This document shows positions 26,565-35,676 of a stretch of DNA of 64,000 nucleotides, piece by piece (position 1 is the stretch's first letter; every line of letters starts with the position of its first letter). The position numbers and the translations under genes were made by a program. Under the pieces are notes generated by a model. It was not told the origin of the DNA, did not search any database, and was given only the letters and a program-made list of their open reading frames with translations. The DNA is from Saprospiraceae bacterium (lineage in GTDB: Bacteria; Bacteroidota; Bacteroidia; Chitinophagales; Saprospiraceae). The stretch covers positions 2,208,501 to 2,272,500 of the forward strand of contig JADJWV010000002.1 in NCBI GenBank assembly GCA_016716185.1, given 5' to 3'.

Positions 26565-28058
26565 TCAATATTGGTATTCAAAACAACCTAAATCCGGCAA
26601 TTGAGCATCGCGAATTTTACAATCCAGATCCAGTAGCAAGTTTGGCAAAGGAACTGCCTTCTGTTCGGCTACTGATAAGGTATCCAAATGAAAATCATCC
26701 ATGGCCGGATCGGCAAAAAGCTTTTGAAGGCTGTTGTGGAGAATACAATTTTGCGTGAATTTATTTTCAAAATCCGGAAACGGTACGAGCAATTCTTTGA
26801 TCCGATAAAGGCAATTCTTAAAAAAAGCTTGAAATGATATTTGACCATTATCTACCAACCAGAGTTCATCCTGATCCGATCCGGTGATGATGCAGTTTGT
26901 AAAATTAGCGACTAACGGATGTTTGTACACCACCTGGCAAAATGGAAAATCGATGCATTGCTCATTGCTGAGGTAAAGGGCAGGTTCAGAATTCCCCAAA
27001 TTTGCGAAAGTCGTATAGGCACAATTGATAACTCCGCCAATGGTGGCAAAGAGACCAGACTGCCCCTGATTGTAGAAAAGACAATTCTGGATGTCCAGTA
27101 TTCCGGTGCTGCTCAGGATTCCGTATTGACTGTTATTGAAAATCCGGGAATTTGTAATTTTTAACGAGGCCAGTGAATCGAGGTAGATCCCAATAAGATT
27201 GTTCTTTATTTCTGCAAAATCGAAACTGTTATCTGTACTACCGGGGTTTATAAAAATGCCTCCCCATTGTCCGGGAGTATCCTTGAACCAGGACTCCAGC
27301 CGAACCCCCTGAAATTGCACAGGCTGCTCTTTGGTTCCCCTGACTTCTATCCTGGCTGTAGGTCCGATTATGATCCTGCCGTCGTTGTAGAAAAATACAT
27401 TGCCATCTGCATCTTTTGCTTTGGCCAATCCACCCCAAACGTGAATTTTGGTCCCCGCATTTATCTGCAATACACCATTTTCAAAAACCACGATACCATA
27501 GACCACATAAGGTTTGGGGTCGTTCCAAACCAGTGTGTTTCCCTGTAAATCAATTACTGAAACCTGGCCTTTATTGCTTTTTTGTGGCACGTAATTGGCA
27601 TTCTGGCCCCAGGCAATAAGTTGTATGATTTTTACATTCCCGTTGTATTCAATGCGAATAGAATCCTGTTTGATAAACGGGCTGATCGTTACAGGATCAT
27701 CGGGATTGACCTTAACATCGCAAAATATGTAAATGCTGTCGTGTGGAGCGATATCGATAAACTCGTGTTTCTGGCTGGAAATCCCATCCACATTCAATCT
27801 GAACTCTGAATTTTCAAGTGAAGGAATATATATAGATTGGATTCGGACAAATTCATCGTTGGGGTTGTAGAGTTTAAAATAACGCGTAGCGCTACCAATA
27901 CTTGTAAAGACCGTATCGAAAGTCAAGGTATCGAGCTCAGGTTTGAGCATTAAGCCAGGATCGTTGCTAAATTCTTCCTGATGACAGGCATTGATCGCAA
28001 AAACCAAAAAAATGCTGGCAATCCATAATAACTCTTTGCCAGAAGATAGATTATTCAT
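26565..28058 (-). CDS. Lipoprotein with right-handed parallel beta-helix
   Basis: The 497-residue protein has a lipoprotein signal ending in FAINAC (Cys25) and is probably membrane-anchored. The N-terminal third (about 40-160) reads as a beta-sandwich, with LDTLTFDTVFTSIGSATRYFKLYNPNDEFVRI, a pattern often seen in Bacteroidetes surface lipoproteins. The rest (about 185-480) has short regular beta turns such as NAGTKIHVWGG, IIIGPTARIEVRGT and LKITNSRIFNNSQYGI, the signature of a parallel beta-helix. The C-terminus LPDLGCFEYQY resembles the end of choice-of-anchor/beta-helix proteins. No catalytic residues are recognised, so a structural or glycan-binding role is as likely as an enzyme. Its gene is divergent from the small membrane protein at 28115. 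Confidence 0.82.
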   Translation of the reverse strand: MNNLSSGKELLWIASIFLVFAINACHQEEFSNDPGLMLKPELDTLTFDTVFTSIGSATRYFKLYNPNDEFVRIQSIYIPSLENSEFRLNVDGISSQKHEFIDIAPHDSIYIFCDVKVNPDDPVTISPFIKQDSIRIEYNGNVKIIQLIAWGQNANYVPQKSNKGQVSVIDLQGNTLVWNDPKPYVVYGIVVFENGVLQINAGTKIHVWGGLAKAKDADGNVFFYNDGRIIIGPTARIEVRGTKEQPVQFQGVRLESWFKDTPGQWGGIFINPGSTDNSFDFAEIKNNLIGIYLDSLASLKITNSRIFNNSQYGILSSTGILDIQNCLFYNQGQSGLFATIGGVINCAYTTFANLGNSEPALYLSNEQCIDFPFCQVVYKHPLVANFTNCIITGSDQDELWLVDNGQISFQAFFKNCLYRIKELLVPFPDFENKFTQNCILHNSLQKLFADPAMDDFHLDTLSVAEQKAVPLPNLLLDLDCKIRDAQLPDLGCFEYQY

Positions 28059-28090
28059 AGGGCATTATGCGGTGAAATTCGAAATAGTTC

Positions 28091-28098
28091 TATTTTTG
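28091..28098 (+). promoter_or_regulatory. -7 box TATTTTTG for the glycosyltransferase group
   Basis: TATTTTTG fits TAnnTTTG and lies 16 bases before the ATG of the 51-residue membrane protein. A TTG -33 box at proper distance is not seen. Confidence 0.4.
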
Positions 28099-28114
28099 CA
28101 CAAAATAATCATTG

Positions 28115-28270
28115 ATGACAGATTCAAATTCATCCACGAAAAAAGACTGGCTTTATTTTGCTATTTCTGCCGGCGCTACGACATTTTTGCTTTGTTGTTA
28201 CCCGGCATGGTTCTGGTTGGGTTTGCCCTTTACCTTAACCTACCTCACCAAAGCTTTTAAAGCTCTTTAG
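28115..28270 (+). CDS. Small 51-residue membrane protein
   Basis: The frame from ATG 28115 to TAG 28268-28270 encodes a protein with a charged N-terminus (MTDSNSSTKKDW), a hydrophobic helix at about 13-38 containing LLCCYPAWFWLGLPFT, and a basic tail (TKAFKAL). Reasons to believe it: a Bacteroidetes -7 box 16 bases upstream, a coherent membrane-protein composition, and a position 31 bases ahead of a glycosyltransferase gene. I recall similar short proteins with a TYPAWFW-like core encoded next to glycosyltransferases in other Bacteroidetes, but cannot check. Function is unknown; it may be a helper of the downstream transferase. Confidence 0.7.
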   Translation: MTDSNSSTKKDWLYFAISAGATTFLLCCYPAWFWLGLPFTLTYLTKAFKAL

Positions 28271-28301
28271 TCTTCCGGAATCATCATCTGATCTCTTCCC
28301 G

Positions 28302-29000
28302 GTGACCATAGATGTCATCATTCCGGCCCTCAATGAAGAAAAGTCGATTGGACTGGTCCTCCAACATCTTACCAGGAATTTATTGCGCACTATTTATGTG
28401 GTTGACAATGGTAGCACAGATAGAACTGGACAAATTGCTGCACTACATGGTGCGATAGTGCTTGTTCAACCTCGAAGGGGATATGGATCGGCTTGTTTAA
28501 AAGCTTTGGAATACATCTCCAATTTACCAGAATCTCAAAAGCCAGATGTTATAGCTTTCCTGGATGCCGATTTTTCTGATGATCCACAGGATTTGATTCG
28601 GATGATCAATAAGCTTAAAGATAACGAGCTGGACCTGGTTATAGGGTCCCGTGTGTTAGGCCATGCAGAAAAAGGGTCGCTCACGACTGTGCAACGATTT
28701 GGGAACAGTCTGTCCACCTGGTTAATTAAAAAGCTATTCTCGTATTCGTTTACGGATTTGGGGCCATTCAGACTGATCCGCTACCAGGCCCTGTTAAAAT
28801 TGGGGATGAAAGATCCGGATTATGGCTGGACAGTCGAGATGCAAGTTAAGGCCGCTCTGCAGAAATTAAAGACAGCAGAAGTCCCTGTGAACTATAAAAA
28901 ACGGATCGGGAAATCCAAGGTTTCAGGCACAATCCGGGGCATTTTTGGGGCAGGTTCAAAAATTCTCTATATAATATTCAAATCATATGTTAAAGGTTAA
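28302..29000 (+). CDS. Glycosyltransferase family 2 (dolichyl-phosphate mannose synthase-like)
   Basis: The 232-residue protein has the GT-A fold start DVIIPALNEEKSIG and nucleotide-sugar motifs VVDNGSTDRT and FLDADFSDDPQDL (DxD metal site). DYGWTVEMQVKAAL and VPVNYKKRIGKSKVSGTIRG are typical of the C-terminal part of dolichyl-phosphate mannose synthase-like enzymes without membrane tail. It probably transfers a sugar from a nucleotide donor to a lipid carrier on the cytoplasmic face. The start is GTG 28302, 31 bases after the small membrane protein; no ATG precedes the first beta strand. It is followed by another GT2 gene and a GT-C type membrane protein. Confidence 0.9.
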   Translation: MTIDVIIPALNEEKSIGLVLQHLTRNLLRTIYVVDNGSTDRTGQIAALHGAIVLVQPRRGYGSACLKALEYISNLPESQKPDVIAFLDADFSDDPQDLIRMINKLKDNELDLVIGSRVLGHAEKGSLTTVQRFGNSLSTWLIKKLFSYSFTDLGPFRLIRYQALLKLGMKDPDYGWTVEMQVKAALQKLKTAEVPVNYKKRIGKSKVSGTIRGIFGAGSKILYIIFKSYVKG

Positions 29001-29024
29001 AATTGTGTTAAAAAAACTTTCCAA

Positions 29025-29059
29025 TTTGCGTTAAGGCTGTTTTGATCGGCTTAATTTTG
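29025..29059 (+). promoter_or_regulatory. Putative promoter TTTG-N23-TAATTTTG
   Basis: TTTG at 29025-29028 and TAATTTTG at 29052-29059 match the Bacteroidetes -33/-7 pattern with a slightly long spacer. The transcript would start after the TTG at 29042, which supports ATG 29069 as the start of the next gene. Confidence 0.45.
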
Positions 29060-29068
29060 CCTCCGGAT

Positions 29069-30547
29069 ATGAATACAATTCAGCTTTTACTTATTGCTTT
29101 ATATACAGGCAGTCTTCTGTATATTACTATGTTTTCCCTACTTCAGCTCGGTTTGTTGAAAGCGTACAGGAAACATCAAAAAACTAAAAAGTTATTGCCT
29201 CCTCTCCAGGACGGTGACTACTTTCCGCTGGTTACGATACAGCTACCCATATACAATGAAATGTATGTAGTCGACCGCTTACTCGACAATATCACCAGTA
29301 TGGATTATCCTAAAGACAAACTCGAGATTCAGGTACTGGACGACTCGACCGACGAAACTGCATCTCATGCTGCTCAAAAGGTGGAGTATTACAAGAGTCT
29401 TGGATTTGACATTCAACACATCCATCGCACAGACCGCAGAGGATTTAAGGCAGGTGCTTTACGAGAAGGCATGAAAACCTGCAAAGGTGAATTTATTGCG
29501 ATTTTCGATGCAGATTTTTTACCTGAAGTAAATTTTCTAAAAAGCAGTCTACCTTATTTTAACAAACCGGAAATCGGGGTGGTTCAAACCCGTTGGGAAC
29601 ACATCAATGAGGATTATTCTTTCCTTACAAAATTGCAGGCATTCCAGCTGAATGTACATTTTACGGTCGAACAAGCCGGACGCCATGCAGCCGGACACTT
29701 TCTACAATTCAACGGCACTGCCGGCATATGGCGTAAAAGCTGCATCGACGATGCGGGTGGCTGGCAATCTGACACCCTCACTGAAGATCTCGATTTAAGT
29801 TACAGAGCCCAGCTAAAAGGCTGGAAAATCAAATACGTTGAGGACATTGTTTGTCCGGCTGAACTCCCGGCAGAAATGCATGGTTTAAAATCTCAACAAT
29901 TCAGGTGGATGAAAGGTGGAGCAGAAAACTCCAGAAAGTTGTTACCTGTCATATTCAAAGCCAATCTTCCCTGGAAGACTAAATTTCATGCTATTATGCA
30001 TCTCATGGGCAGTGGAATATTTCTGGTTATTTTCTGGGTCTCATTATTAAGCGTTCCGGTTTTATTCGCGATGGATGATCTCGGATTAAAAGCCACCTTT
30101 CTTGGATTTTGCCTTTTAGGTACGCTAGCTGTAATGTCCGTTTTCTACGAAGCCAATAACATGATGTGTTGGAAAGAAAAGAACATTAAAAACAAATTTG
30201 GGAGGTTTCTTCTCTTGTTTCCATCTTTCATGGCTTTATCGATGGGATTCAGTTTGCACAACAGCATCGCAGTTATAGAAGGATATGCAGGTAAAAAATC
30301 AGCATTCATCAGAACTCCAAAGTTCAACCTTACCTCATTAAAAGATCGCGTATTCAGAAATGGATATCTCATCCAGCAGCTCACGTTAAGAAACTGGATG
30401 GAGTTTTTTATTTGCCTTTATTTTGCTTTTGCGATCGGAATGGGATTTTACATTGAATATTATTCATTTTTACTTTTCCATTTCTTATTGATGATTGGGT
30501 TCGGATTGAACTTTTTTTACTCGCTTCGCCATCTCAGCCTGAAATAA
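29069..30547 (+). CDS. Cellulose-synthase-like glycosyltransferase family 2 membrane protein
   Basis: From ATG 29069 the protein has 492 residues. There is one membrane helix near the N-terminus, then a GT2 catalytic domain with all processive-type motifs: LPIYNEMYVVDRLL, VLDDSTDET, FDADFLPE (DxD), TLTEDLDLSYR (TED) and QQFRWMKGG (QxxRW). At least four C-terminal membrane helices follow. This layout matches glucomannan/cellulose-synthase-like transferases that polymerise or transfer sugars while exporting them. No PilZ domain or BcsB partner is next to it. The frame extends to TTG 29042, but a promoter-like -7 box overlaps that stretch. The neighbours suggest synthesis of a cell-surface glycan or glycolipid. 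Confidence 0.9.
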   Translation: MNTIQLLLIALYTGSLLYITMFSLLQLGLLKAYRKHQKTKKLLPPLQDGDYFPLVTIQLPIYNEMYVVDRLLDNITSMDYPKDKLEIQVLDDSTDETASHAAQKVEYYKSLGFDIQHIHRTDRRGFKAGALREGMKTCKGEFIAIFDADFLPEVNFLKSSLPYFNKPEIGVVQTRWEHINEDYSFLTKLQAFQLNVHFTVEQAGRHAAGHFLQFNGTAGIWRKSCIDDAGGWQSDTLTEDLDLSYRAQLKGWKIKYVEDIVCPAELPAEMHGLKSQQFRWMKGGAENSRKLLPVIFKANLPWKTKFHAIMHLMGSGIFLVIFWVSLLSVPVLFAMDDLGLKATFLGFCLLGTLAVMSVFYEANNMMCWKEKNIKNKFGRFLLLFPSFMALSMGFSLHNSIAVIEGYAGKKSAFIRTPKFNLTSLKDRVFRNGYLIQQLTLRNWMEFFICLYFAFAIGMGFYIEYYSFLLFHFLLMIGFGLNFFYSLRHLSLK

Positions 30548-30568
30548 TTTTTCTAATTGAATATACCA

Positions 30569-31930
30569 ATGCCAGTTCAATCCAAGGTGTGGTATATCCT
30601 GATTTTCGTTGCGTATGCTATTGCTTTTCTATGGCTGGCCTTCGCAGGAAAACAAAATAACTTTACAGGGCTCATAGTTCCCTGGATCATTACCTGCATT
30701 TGTTTTATAATCCTGCAAAGTCGCATTCAGGAACACTTTTCCCTTCCATTGTGGTGGGTCGTTCCACTTTCGTTAAAGTTCATCTTGATTTTTATTGTTC
30801 CCGAATTGTCAAACGATTATTACCGCTTTTGGTGGGATGGTTATCTCACGACACATGGCATTAATCCGTACCAATTTACTCCTGAAGATGTCCTCCAAAA
30901 CGTTCACCCTCCAGTCATAACAGGTCATTTAAGCAATAATATAGGCTTATTGAATTCTCCGGAATATTTTACGGTGTATCCCGTCTTTATGCAGGGAATT
31001 TTTAGTTTAAGCGCCTTTTTTTCCGGAAGTGACACTTATCTGTTCAGTGTAATTCTAAAATTTCTTTACCTTACAGGAGACCTGATTACTTTATACTTCT
31101 GCATGCAGATTTTACACATATGCAAGAAACCTGCATCGTGGTCTTTCTTGTATTTCGGCAACCCGCTGTGTATGATAGAACTGCAAGGTAATTTACATAC
31201 TGAACAATTCATGATCCTATTTCTTGCTGCTGCCATTTATTTTTACTTAAGGTCATCACACATACATTTCAGCTGGACTCTTTCATTCGCTATCCTTTCC
31301 AAAATCAACGCCCTTTTATTTATTCCCATGTTCAGTTCCGGAAAAAGTTTTTTAAGATCAACAGGTCTTTTAGCTATTGTCATTTTTTTATCGCTGGCTC
31401 TGTTGTTCTATCCTATATCAGGCCATGCAGATGGTTTTGTTGAAAGCTTAAGTCTATATTTTAAAGAATTTGAATTTAATTCCCTGATTTACGCGTTTGT
31501 GCGCGATTTACTATATGCAAATAAAATGTATGAGCTGCAAGCTCAGCTTGGCTTTGGATTATTGGCTCTCTTCATTCTTGTTTCGCTGATCATCATGTAC
31601 AAGCATTATAAATCAGGAGGTGAAATATCTAAACGCTTTCAAACCAGCTGGTGGATTCTGTTTGCATACCTCTGTTTGAGTTCAACGGTTCACCCCTGGT
31701 ATCTATGTCCTATCGTTTTCCTGGGAATATTTTACCTTCCCATCAGTTCGACGATTTGGTCCTTTATGGTGTTTTTAAGCTACAGCCATTACGATCCAGC
31801 ATTTCAGCAAAGCAGTCGGGTGCTGACCATTTCCACATATTTGATAGCTTTCCTGGTGATTTATTTCGAGTGCCGGGGTAAACTTTATTTAAATGGATTT
31901 TCGGGACAGGAAGAAAACATATCGGCTTAA
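30569..31930 (+). CDS. GT-C type polyprenyl-phosphate mannosyltransferase-like membrane protein
   Basis: The protein has about 453 residues (ATG 30569; TTG 30557 would add four) and around eleven hydrophobic segments. The first large loop carries PELSNDYYRFWWDGYLTTHG, with an acidic residue and RFWWDG, the usual place of the catalytic acid in GT-C enzymes that use lipid-linked sugars. Later loops contain SNNIGLLNSPEYFTVYPV and SSTVHPWYLCPIVF. This fits the DUF2029/GT87-like mannosyltransferases, acting on the outer face of the cytoplasmic membrane. Behind two GT2 genes that could make the lipid-linked donor, it would complete a small glycosylation pathway. The specific acceptor cannot be told. 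Confidence 0.82.
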   Translation: MPVQSKVWYILIFVAYAIAFLWLAFAGKQNNFTGLIVPWIITCICFIILQSRIQEHFSLPLWWVVPLSLKFILIFIVPELSNDYYRFWWDGYLTTHGINPYQFTPEDVLQNVHPPVITGHLSNNIGLLNSPEYFTVYPVFMQGIFSLSAFFSGSDTYLFSVILKFLYLTGDLITLYFCMQILHICKKPASWSFLYFGNPLCMIELQGNLHTEQFMILFLAAAIYFYLRSSHIHFSWTLSFAILSKINALLFIPMFSSGKSFLRSTGLLAIVIFLSLALLFYPISGHADGFVESLSLYFKEFEFNSLIYAFVRDLLYANKMYELQAQLGFGLLALFILVSLIIMYKHYKSGGEISKRFQTSWWILFAYLCLSSTVHPWYLCPIVFLGIFYLPISSTIWSFMVFLSYSHYDPAFQQSSRVLTISTYLIAFLVIYFECRGKLYLNGFSGQEENISA

Positions 31931-32449
31931 ATACCAGCCAGCTCGAAAATAGAAATACTTACTTTCATAAACCACATCCATTTTATATGGAGATTGTGTC
32001 GGTCACACCTGAAATCACAACGCATCTTTAACCATCGAATCCTGCCAAATAAGGATCAAATCAAAAACATGGGGAGAAATCAGCTTTGACGCCAATTCTT
32101 AAATAAATTCACGGATTCAAAAAGCCCAAAATTATCCAATTGACTTTCACTTATTCCTAAGATTCATTGTTCTTTTTTGTCTTGATACATGACTGAACGA
32201 TTACGCCGTAAGGCGTATCGATGTCCACAAAGGACATCGAAGTGAAGGAACCGCGAAGCGGCTGACCTGTTATTATATATGTTTTCATTTCTTAACGCTA
32301 AAATGAAAAAGGCCGATCTGAATTTCTGATCTGTTTACCAATTGGACATACTGATTTTATTTATTTCAGATACCAAAATTGCTTCATTTCAACTTAATCC
32401 CCATATATTTTACCTGACCCCTAAATAATTCGAAATTAGAATCGAAGCC
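31931..32449. other. Long intergenic region between convergent glycosyltransferase and gldN genes
   Basis: No reading frame with coding character is present on either strand. It contains the hairpin cluster at 32202-32261 and ends with the gldN terminator. The rest is A/T-rich without recognisable signals. Confidence 0.6.
32202..32261. other. Three consecutive short hairpins, possible structured RNA
   Basis: TACGCC-GTAA-GGCGTA (32202-32217) has a GNRA-type tetraloop. TCGATGTCC with loop ACAAA and GGACATCGA (32218-32240) follows directly. CCGC-GAA-GCGG is at 32251-32261. All three are perfect stems in 60 bases of otherwise A/T-rich spacer. This could be a small RNA, an mRNA 3' structure or a palindromic repeat unit. 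Confidence 0.4.
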
Positions 32450-32457
32450 AAATAAAA

Positions 32458-32488
32458 AAGCCGGTAAACTTTTCAGCATTACCGGCTT
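32458..32488 (-). terminator. Intrinsic terminator of the gldKLMN operon
   Basis: On the minus strand AAGCCGGTAA and TTACCGGCTT form a perfect 10-bp stem with an 11-base loop, followed by TTTTTTATTT. It lies 22 bases after the gldN stop. On the plus strand it can also end transcripts from the glycosyltransferase side. Confidence 0.9.
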
Positions 32489-32509
32489 TATTCTTACGAT
32501 TCGATTAAA

Positions 32510-33385
32510 TTAATACGTCCACAAATCGTGTTCCTTATTGAGTATATCATTTTTAATTTTTTCAGATTCCAACAACAGTTTTACGCCGTCATTTTCACCT
32601 TTAAATACATCGCTCAAACGATTATCCTGAACATTCGATTCTTTGATAATGAAGCTGGAAAAGAAACGATAATCAAATACATCTGCCCAGGTATTGGGAG
32701 CTGCATCATTCTGATCATTAAATGCCTTTTCCCTTGCCAGCAATTTTCTTGCTTCCGGATAATACACCCAAAACATAGGTAAAGTGTATTTCAGATTGCC
32801 TGCATCATCGTATTCGTCTTTGATTGGAGCAATCCCCAACACGCGGCATTCCAACCTGGAAGTCTGCTTATTGAAGTACCACATCTCTTTAACGCGATAC
32901 GTTTTGATATCATTGAAATCGATGTCTGATTTACGAACCTGGATTTCCTCTGCATAAGTTTCAGGATCTGTAACTACCACAGTATCGACTCTGTGCAACA
33001 ATTTATCCAACTCCTCACCGGTCACGAATTTTCTGAAGTTATCTTCCTTAAAAATACGAATATCTCCATTCTCAGCACCTTGCACCAGAATCTGAAAAAA
33101 GGGTCTGACAGGATAGATAAAAGGTAAATTCATTTTTTCGCGAACGTCCAGGACACGCCAAATCCTTCTTTCCCAAACCACATCAGCTTCGCGGATGGGT
33201 TGATAATCGAGGATGCGTTGTTCCTTAATGAGGCTTCGGCTAACGATATCATCGAGATAACCGGAATCTTCCTCTTCTTCGCTGGCTTCTGTTTTTTCTT
33301 CTTCAGCCGTTTGCGCCAACAAACTGATGCTGTTGATGCAGCAAAAAAGCAAGGTTAGATAAAATGAAATTCTGAACTTATACAT
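32510..33385 (-). CDS. gldN: Type IX secretion/gliding protein GldN
   Basis: The 291-residue protein has a signal peptide (about 1-24, ending SLLAQ) and an acidic linker rich in Glu. The GldN domain follows, with the family pattern READVVWERRIWRVLDVREKMNLPF and later YRVKEMWYFNKQTSRLECRVLGIAP. GldN (PorN) is periplasmic and joins GldK in a ring under the outer membrane that is part of the type IX secretion core. It is the last gene of gldKLMN, 11 bases after gldM, and is followed by a strong terminator. Nothing is truncated. Confidence 0.95.
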   Translation of the reverse strand: MYKFRISFYLTLLFCCINSISLLAQTAEEEKTEASEEEEDSGYLDDIVSRSLIKEQRILDYQPIREADVVWERRIWRVLDVREKMNLPFIYPVRPFFQILVQGAENGDIRIFKEDNFRKFVTGEELDKLLHRVDTVVVTDPETYAEEIQVRKSDIDFNDIKTYRVKEMWYFNKQTSRLECRVLGIAPIKDEYDDAGNLKYTLPMFWVYYPEARKLLAREKAFNDQNDAAPNTWADVFDYRFFSSFIIKESNVQDNRLSDVFKGENDGVKLLLESEKIKNDILNKEHDLWTY

Positions 33386-33396
33386 GAACTAAAATT

Positions 33397-34968
33397 TTAT
33401 TTAATTTGGAATGACATGTCTCCAAGATCACGTGCAGCAACGTCTCCGGGGCATCTTCCTTTAATCTGTTCAAAAAGATAACGATCTCCGGGTTTTGCCT
33501 GATTTATCAGTGTTGAAGCCTGTGGTGAAAATCTACCACCGGTATTTGTAACGATCTGTGCGTCCTGACGTGGAGCTACACGGACCAGATTAAAACCCTG
33601 GATGGTACATTTTGCATCGAATTCGAATCCTTCCAACACCGGAATTACTCCTTGTTGTGCTTTGAAAACACCGTTAGGCATTCCACCACCACGCTTGTCA
33701 GAAAGCATAGGAACAGGAGTAGGAATTCTCTTCACACGGAATTTGAAGTTCGTAGGAGGCAGTCCACCACCGGTTAAAGTGATGTTCGCTTCACCTGGTG
33801 TTTTAACATTGGCAATATATTTGGCTCCGCCTTGGTTTACCAAACTAATTCCTCCACCTGCCGCTTCAACTTTCAGCTGAGCAGAAGGAACTCCCGCTGC
33901 AGTAATTGCAACCGGGTTATCTACACCTATGTAAAATACATTCATTTTCTCCGCAGAAACGTTACAAGAACGCTCGCCCACTTCAAATTCAAACTCTTTG
34001 CGATAGGTATCCGTTTTACCAGTTACAGGATTGGTTACCGATGCAATAGCTGTATATTTTTTGGTACCTACATCATTTGCTGTCGTTTTCCAAATAGCTT
34101 CCCCCTCAGCATTGGAGGTAAGACTAGCTCCATTTACCGAAAGAGAAACCTTGGTATTTGTAGCTTTTGAAGTCGATGCAGCCAAAGAAATTGAAGTTTC
34201 AAAAGGCTCTCCCTTGATTACATAATTTTTCTTTGGTGATGAAATTACCGTAAATTTATCGAGGACCACATCCTCACCTCCCAGTTTCTTGCTGAAGTGA
34301 TTGAGAATTGCGTTTTCAGATGCTTTTGCATCATTGATAAATTTGGTAAAAATTGGCAAACAGGCACCGAGTGGCATTTGCTTAAAAGTAAATTCCTCCC
34401 AGCTCTTTTTGTTCTTCGAATGCTTCCATGTTTCATCATCGATATTCAATACGATTTCATTTTCCATTGAAGCTCTCAGTGTATCGTCAACCAAAGAAAG
34501 AAATTTCTGGCGGTATTCGACAATTTTCTCCTTCAGTTCCAATCCCTTTTTCTTGGTTACCATTTCACGGGTGGTGACATCTTTGTTTTTCTTTCCTTTC
34601 AAATCTTTTTTATCGCCAACCACGATGTAATCCAAGTCATCAACGGAACCGTTATTGTTTCCTGATTTATCGATCAAATCATTTACAATAGTATTCACAT
34701 AATCGGTGAATTCCTTGCCATATTGTACTGCGAGAGGTGCACGCTCTTTAAAACGGGCAAACTCAGGTTTTGCTTCTGAGCGTTTGTTGATGGAAGGAAC
34801 CAAAGATTCATTGGCACGATCCAATGAAGTATTTGATTCTTCCAAACTTCTGTTTACCAGTTTGAAAGCATTGAAAATCTCTGCAGACACGTTCAAAGCC
34901 AAAAGCGCTGTAAGAACCAGGTACATGATGTTAATCATGAGCTGGCGTGGCTGCTTAGGTATAGACAT
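33397..34968 (-). CDS. gldM: Type IX secretion/gliding motor protein GldM
   Basis: The 523-residue protein has an N-terminal membrane helix (QLMINIMYLVLTALLALNVS, about 9-28) and a long periplasmic part of stacked domains, typical of GldM (PorM). With GldL it forms the proton-driven motor in the inner membrane that powers secretion and gliding. The helix retains the polar RQLMIN entry and the helical segment AEIFNAFKLVNRSLEESN after it. It lies 30 bases after gldL and 11 bases before gldN. The length agrees with the family. Confidence 0.96.
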   Translation of the reverse strand: MSIPKQPRQLMINIMYLVLTALLALNVSAEIFNAFKLVNRSLEESNTSLDRANESLVPSINKRSEAKPEFARFKERAPLAVQYGKEFTDYVNTIVNDLIDKSGNNNGSVDDLDYIVVGDKKDLKGKKNKDVTTREMVTKKKGLELKEKIVEYRQKFLSLVDDTLRASMENEIVLNIDDETWKHSKNKKSWEEFTFKQMPLGACLPIFTKFINDAKASENAILNHFSKKLGGEDVVLDKFTVISSPKKNYVIKGEPFETSISLAASTSKATNTKVSLSVNGASLTSNAEGEAIWKTTANDVGTKKYTAIASVTNPVTGKTDTYRKEFEFEVGERSCNVSAEKMNVFYIGVDNPVAITAAGVPSAQLKVEAAGGGISLVNQGGAKYIANVKTPGEANITLTGGGLPPTNFKFRVKRIPTPVPMLSDKRGGGMPNGVFKAQQGVIPVLEGFEFDAKCTIQGFNLVRVAPRQDAQIVTNTGGRFSPQASTLINQAKPGDRYLFEQIKGRCPGDVAARDLGDMSFQIK

Positions 34969-34998
34969 ATTTTAGTCTTTTTATTGGTTATTAAAAAA

Positions 34999-35580
34999 TT
35001 AGTTGCCCACAGTTTTGTAAGCAGACAAAATATTACCGTAAACTGAATTCAAATTGGTCAAATTCTTGTTCAAGGCTGAAACCTGATTGTGAACATTTTT
35101 GGTGTCTTCCAAAGATGCATTCAATTCAGACATCGCTTCAGTCATACGGGTATAAAAGTTGGTCATGGCTTTCATTTGGTCGCTGGTTTTACTAAAATCA
35201 ACTTCCTGTAAAGCTTTTAATGAACCTAAACTTTTTGACATCCCCTGCAACTCAGACAACATGCCTGAAAGTTGTGCTTCTACCACTTCGCCATTAGCCG
35301 GACGTCCTCCTTTAACGGGACCTTCGATCAGTGGATTGATTCTTGCATTAGCATCACCCAATCCCGGATAGAGTTTATCCCAATAGTAATCCTTATCTGG
35401 TGGGATCACGCCCAATACCAAGAAAAGGATTGCTTCTGTTACCAGACCGGCAGTGATCATTGCATCACCACCTTCCCATGACATGATTTTGTAAAGGGCC
35501 CCGAGCATTACGACTGAGGCTCCAACTCCAATCAAGAGGTTCTTCGCGTATTTAAACCAGTTTTGCTTGTAAATAGCCAT
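34999..35580 (-). CDS. gldL: Type IX secretion/gliding motor protein GldL
   Basis: The 193-residue protein has two membrane helices (about 14-33 and 40-60) and a cytoplasmic helical tail. Glu49, in GLVTEAILFLV, is at the same number as the membrane glutamate shown to be important for the proton-motive-force motor in Flavobacterium johnsoniae GldL. The tail contains LSGMLSELQGMSKSLGSLKALQEVDFSK and heptad-like repeats, usual for the family. It is on the short side for GldL but has all core parts. It lies between gldK (96-base gap) and gldM (30-base gap). Confidence 0.95.
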   Translation of the reverse strand: MAIYKQNWFKYAKNLLIGVGASVVMLGALYKIMSWEGGDAMITAGLVTEAILFLVLGVIPPDKDYYWDKLYPGLGDANARINPLIEGPVKGGRPANGEVVEAQLSGMLSELQGMSKSLGSLKALQEVDFSKTSDQMKAMTNFYTRMTEAMSELNASLEDTKNVHNQVSALNKNLTNLNSVYGNILSAYKTVGN

Positions 35581-35676
35581 TGTTATAAATTTTTATGAGT
35601 TAAGAGAAAATTGTTTGCATGTAATAATAAATAAAATAGGAATTCTGTCCCTAATAAGATACTCCTGAATCCGATA

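Noticed and set aside
27991..28260. 89-codon plus-strand frame overlapping the start of the beta-helix lipoprotein gene
   Set aside because: Its first part is antisense to the lipoprotein signal region, and the real small protein is in another frame (28115-28270).
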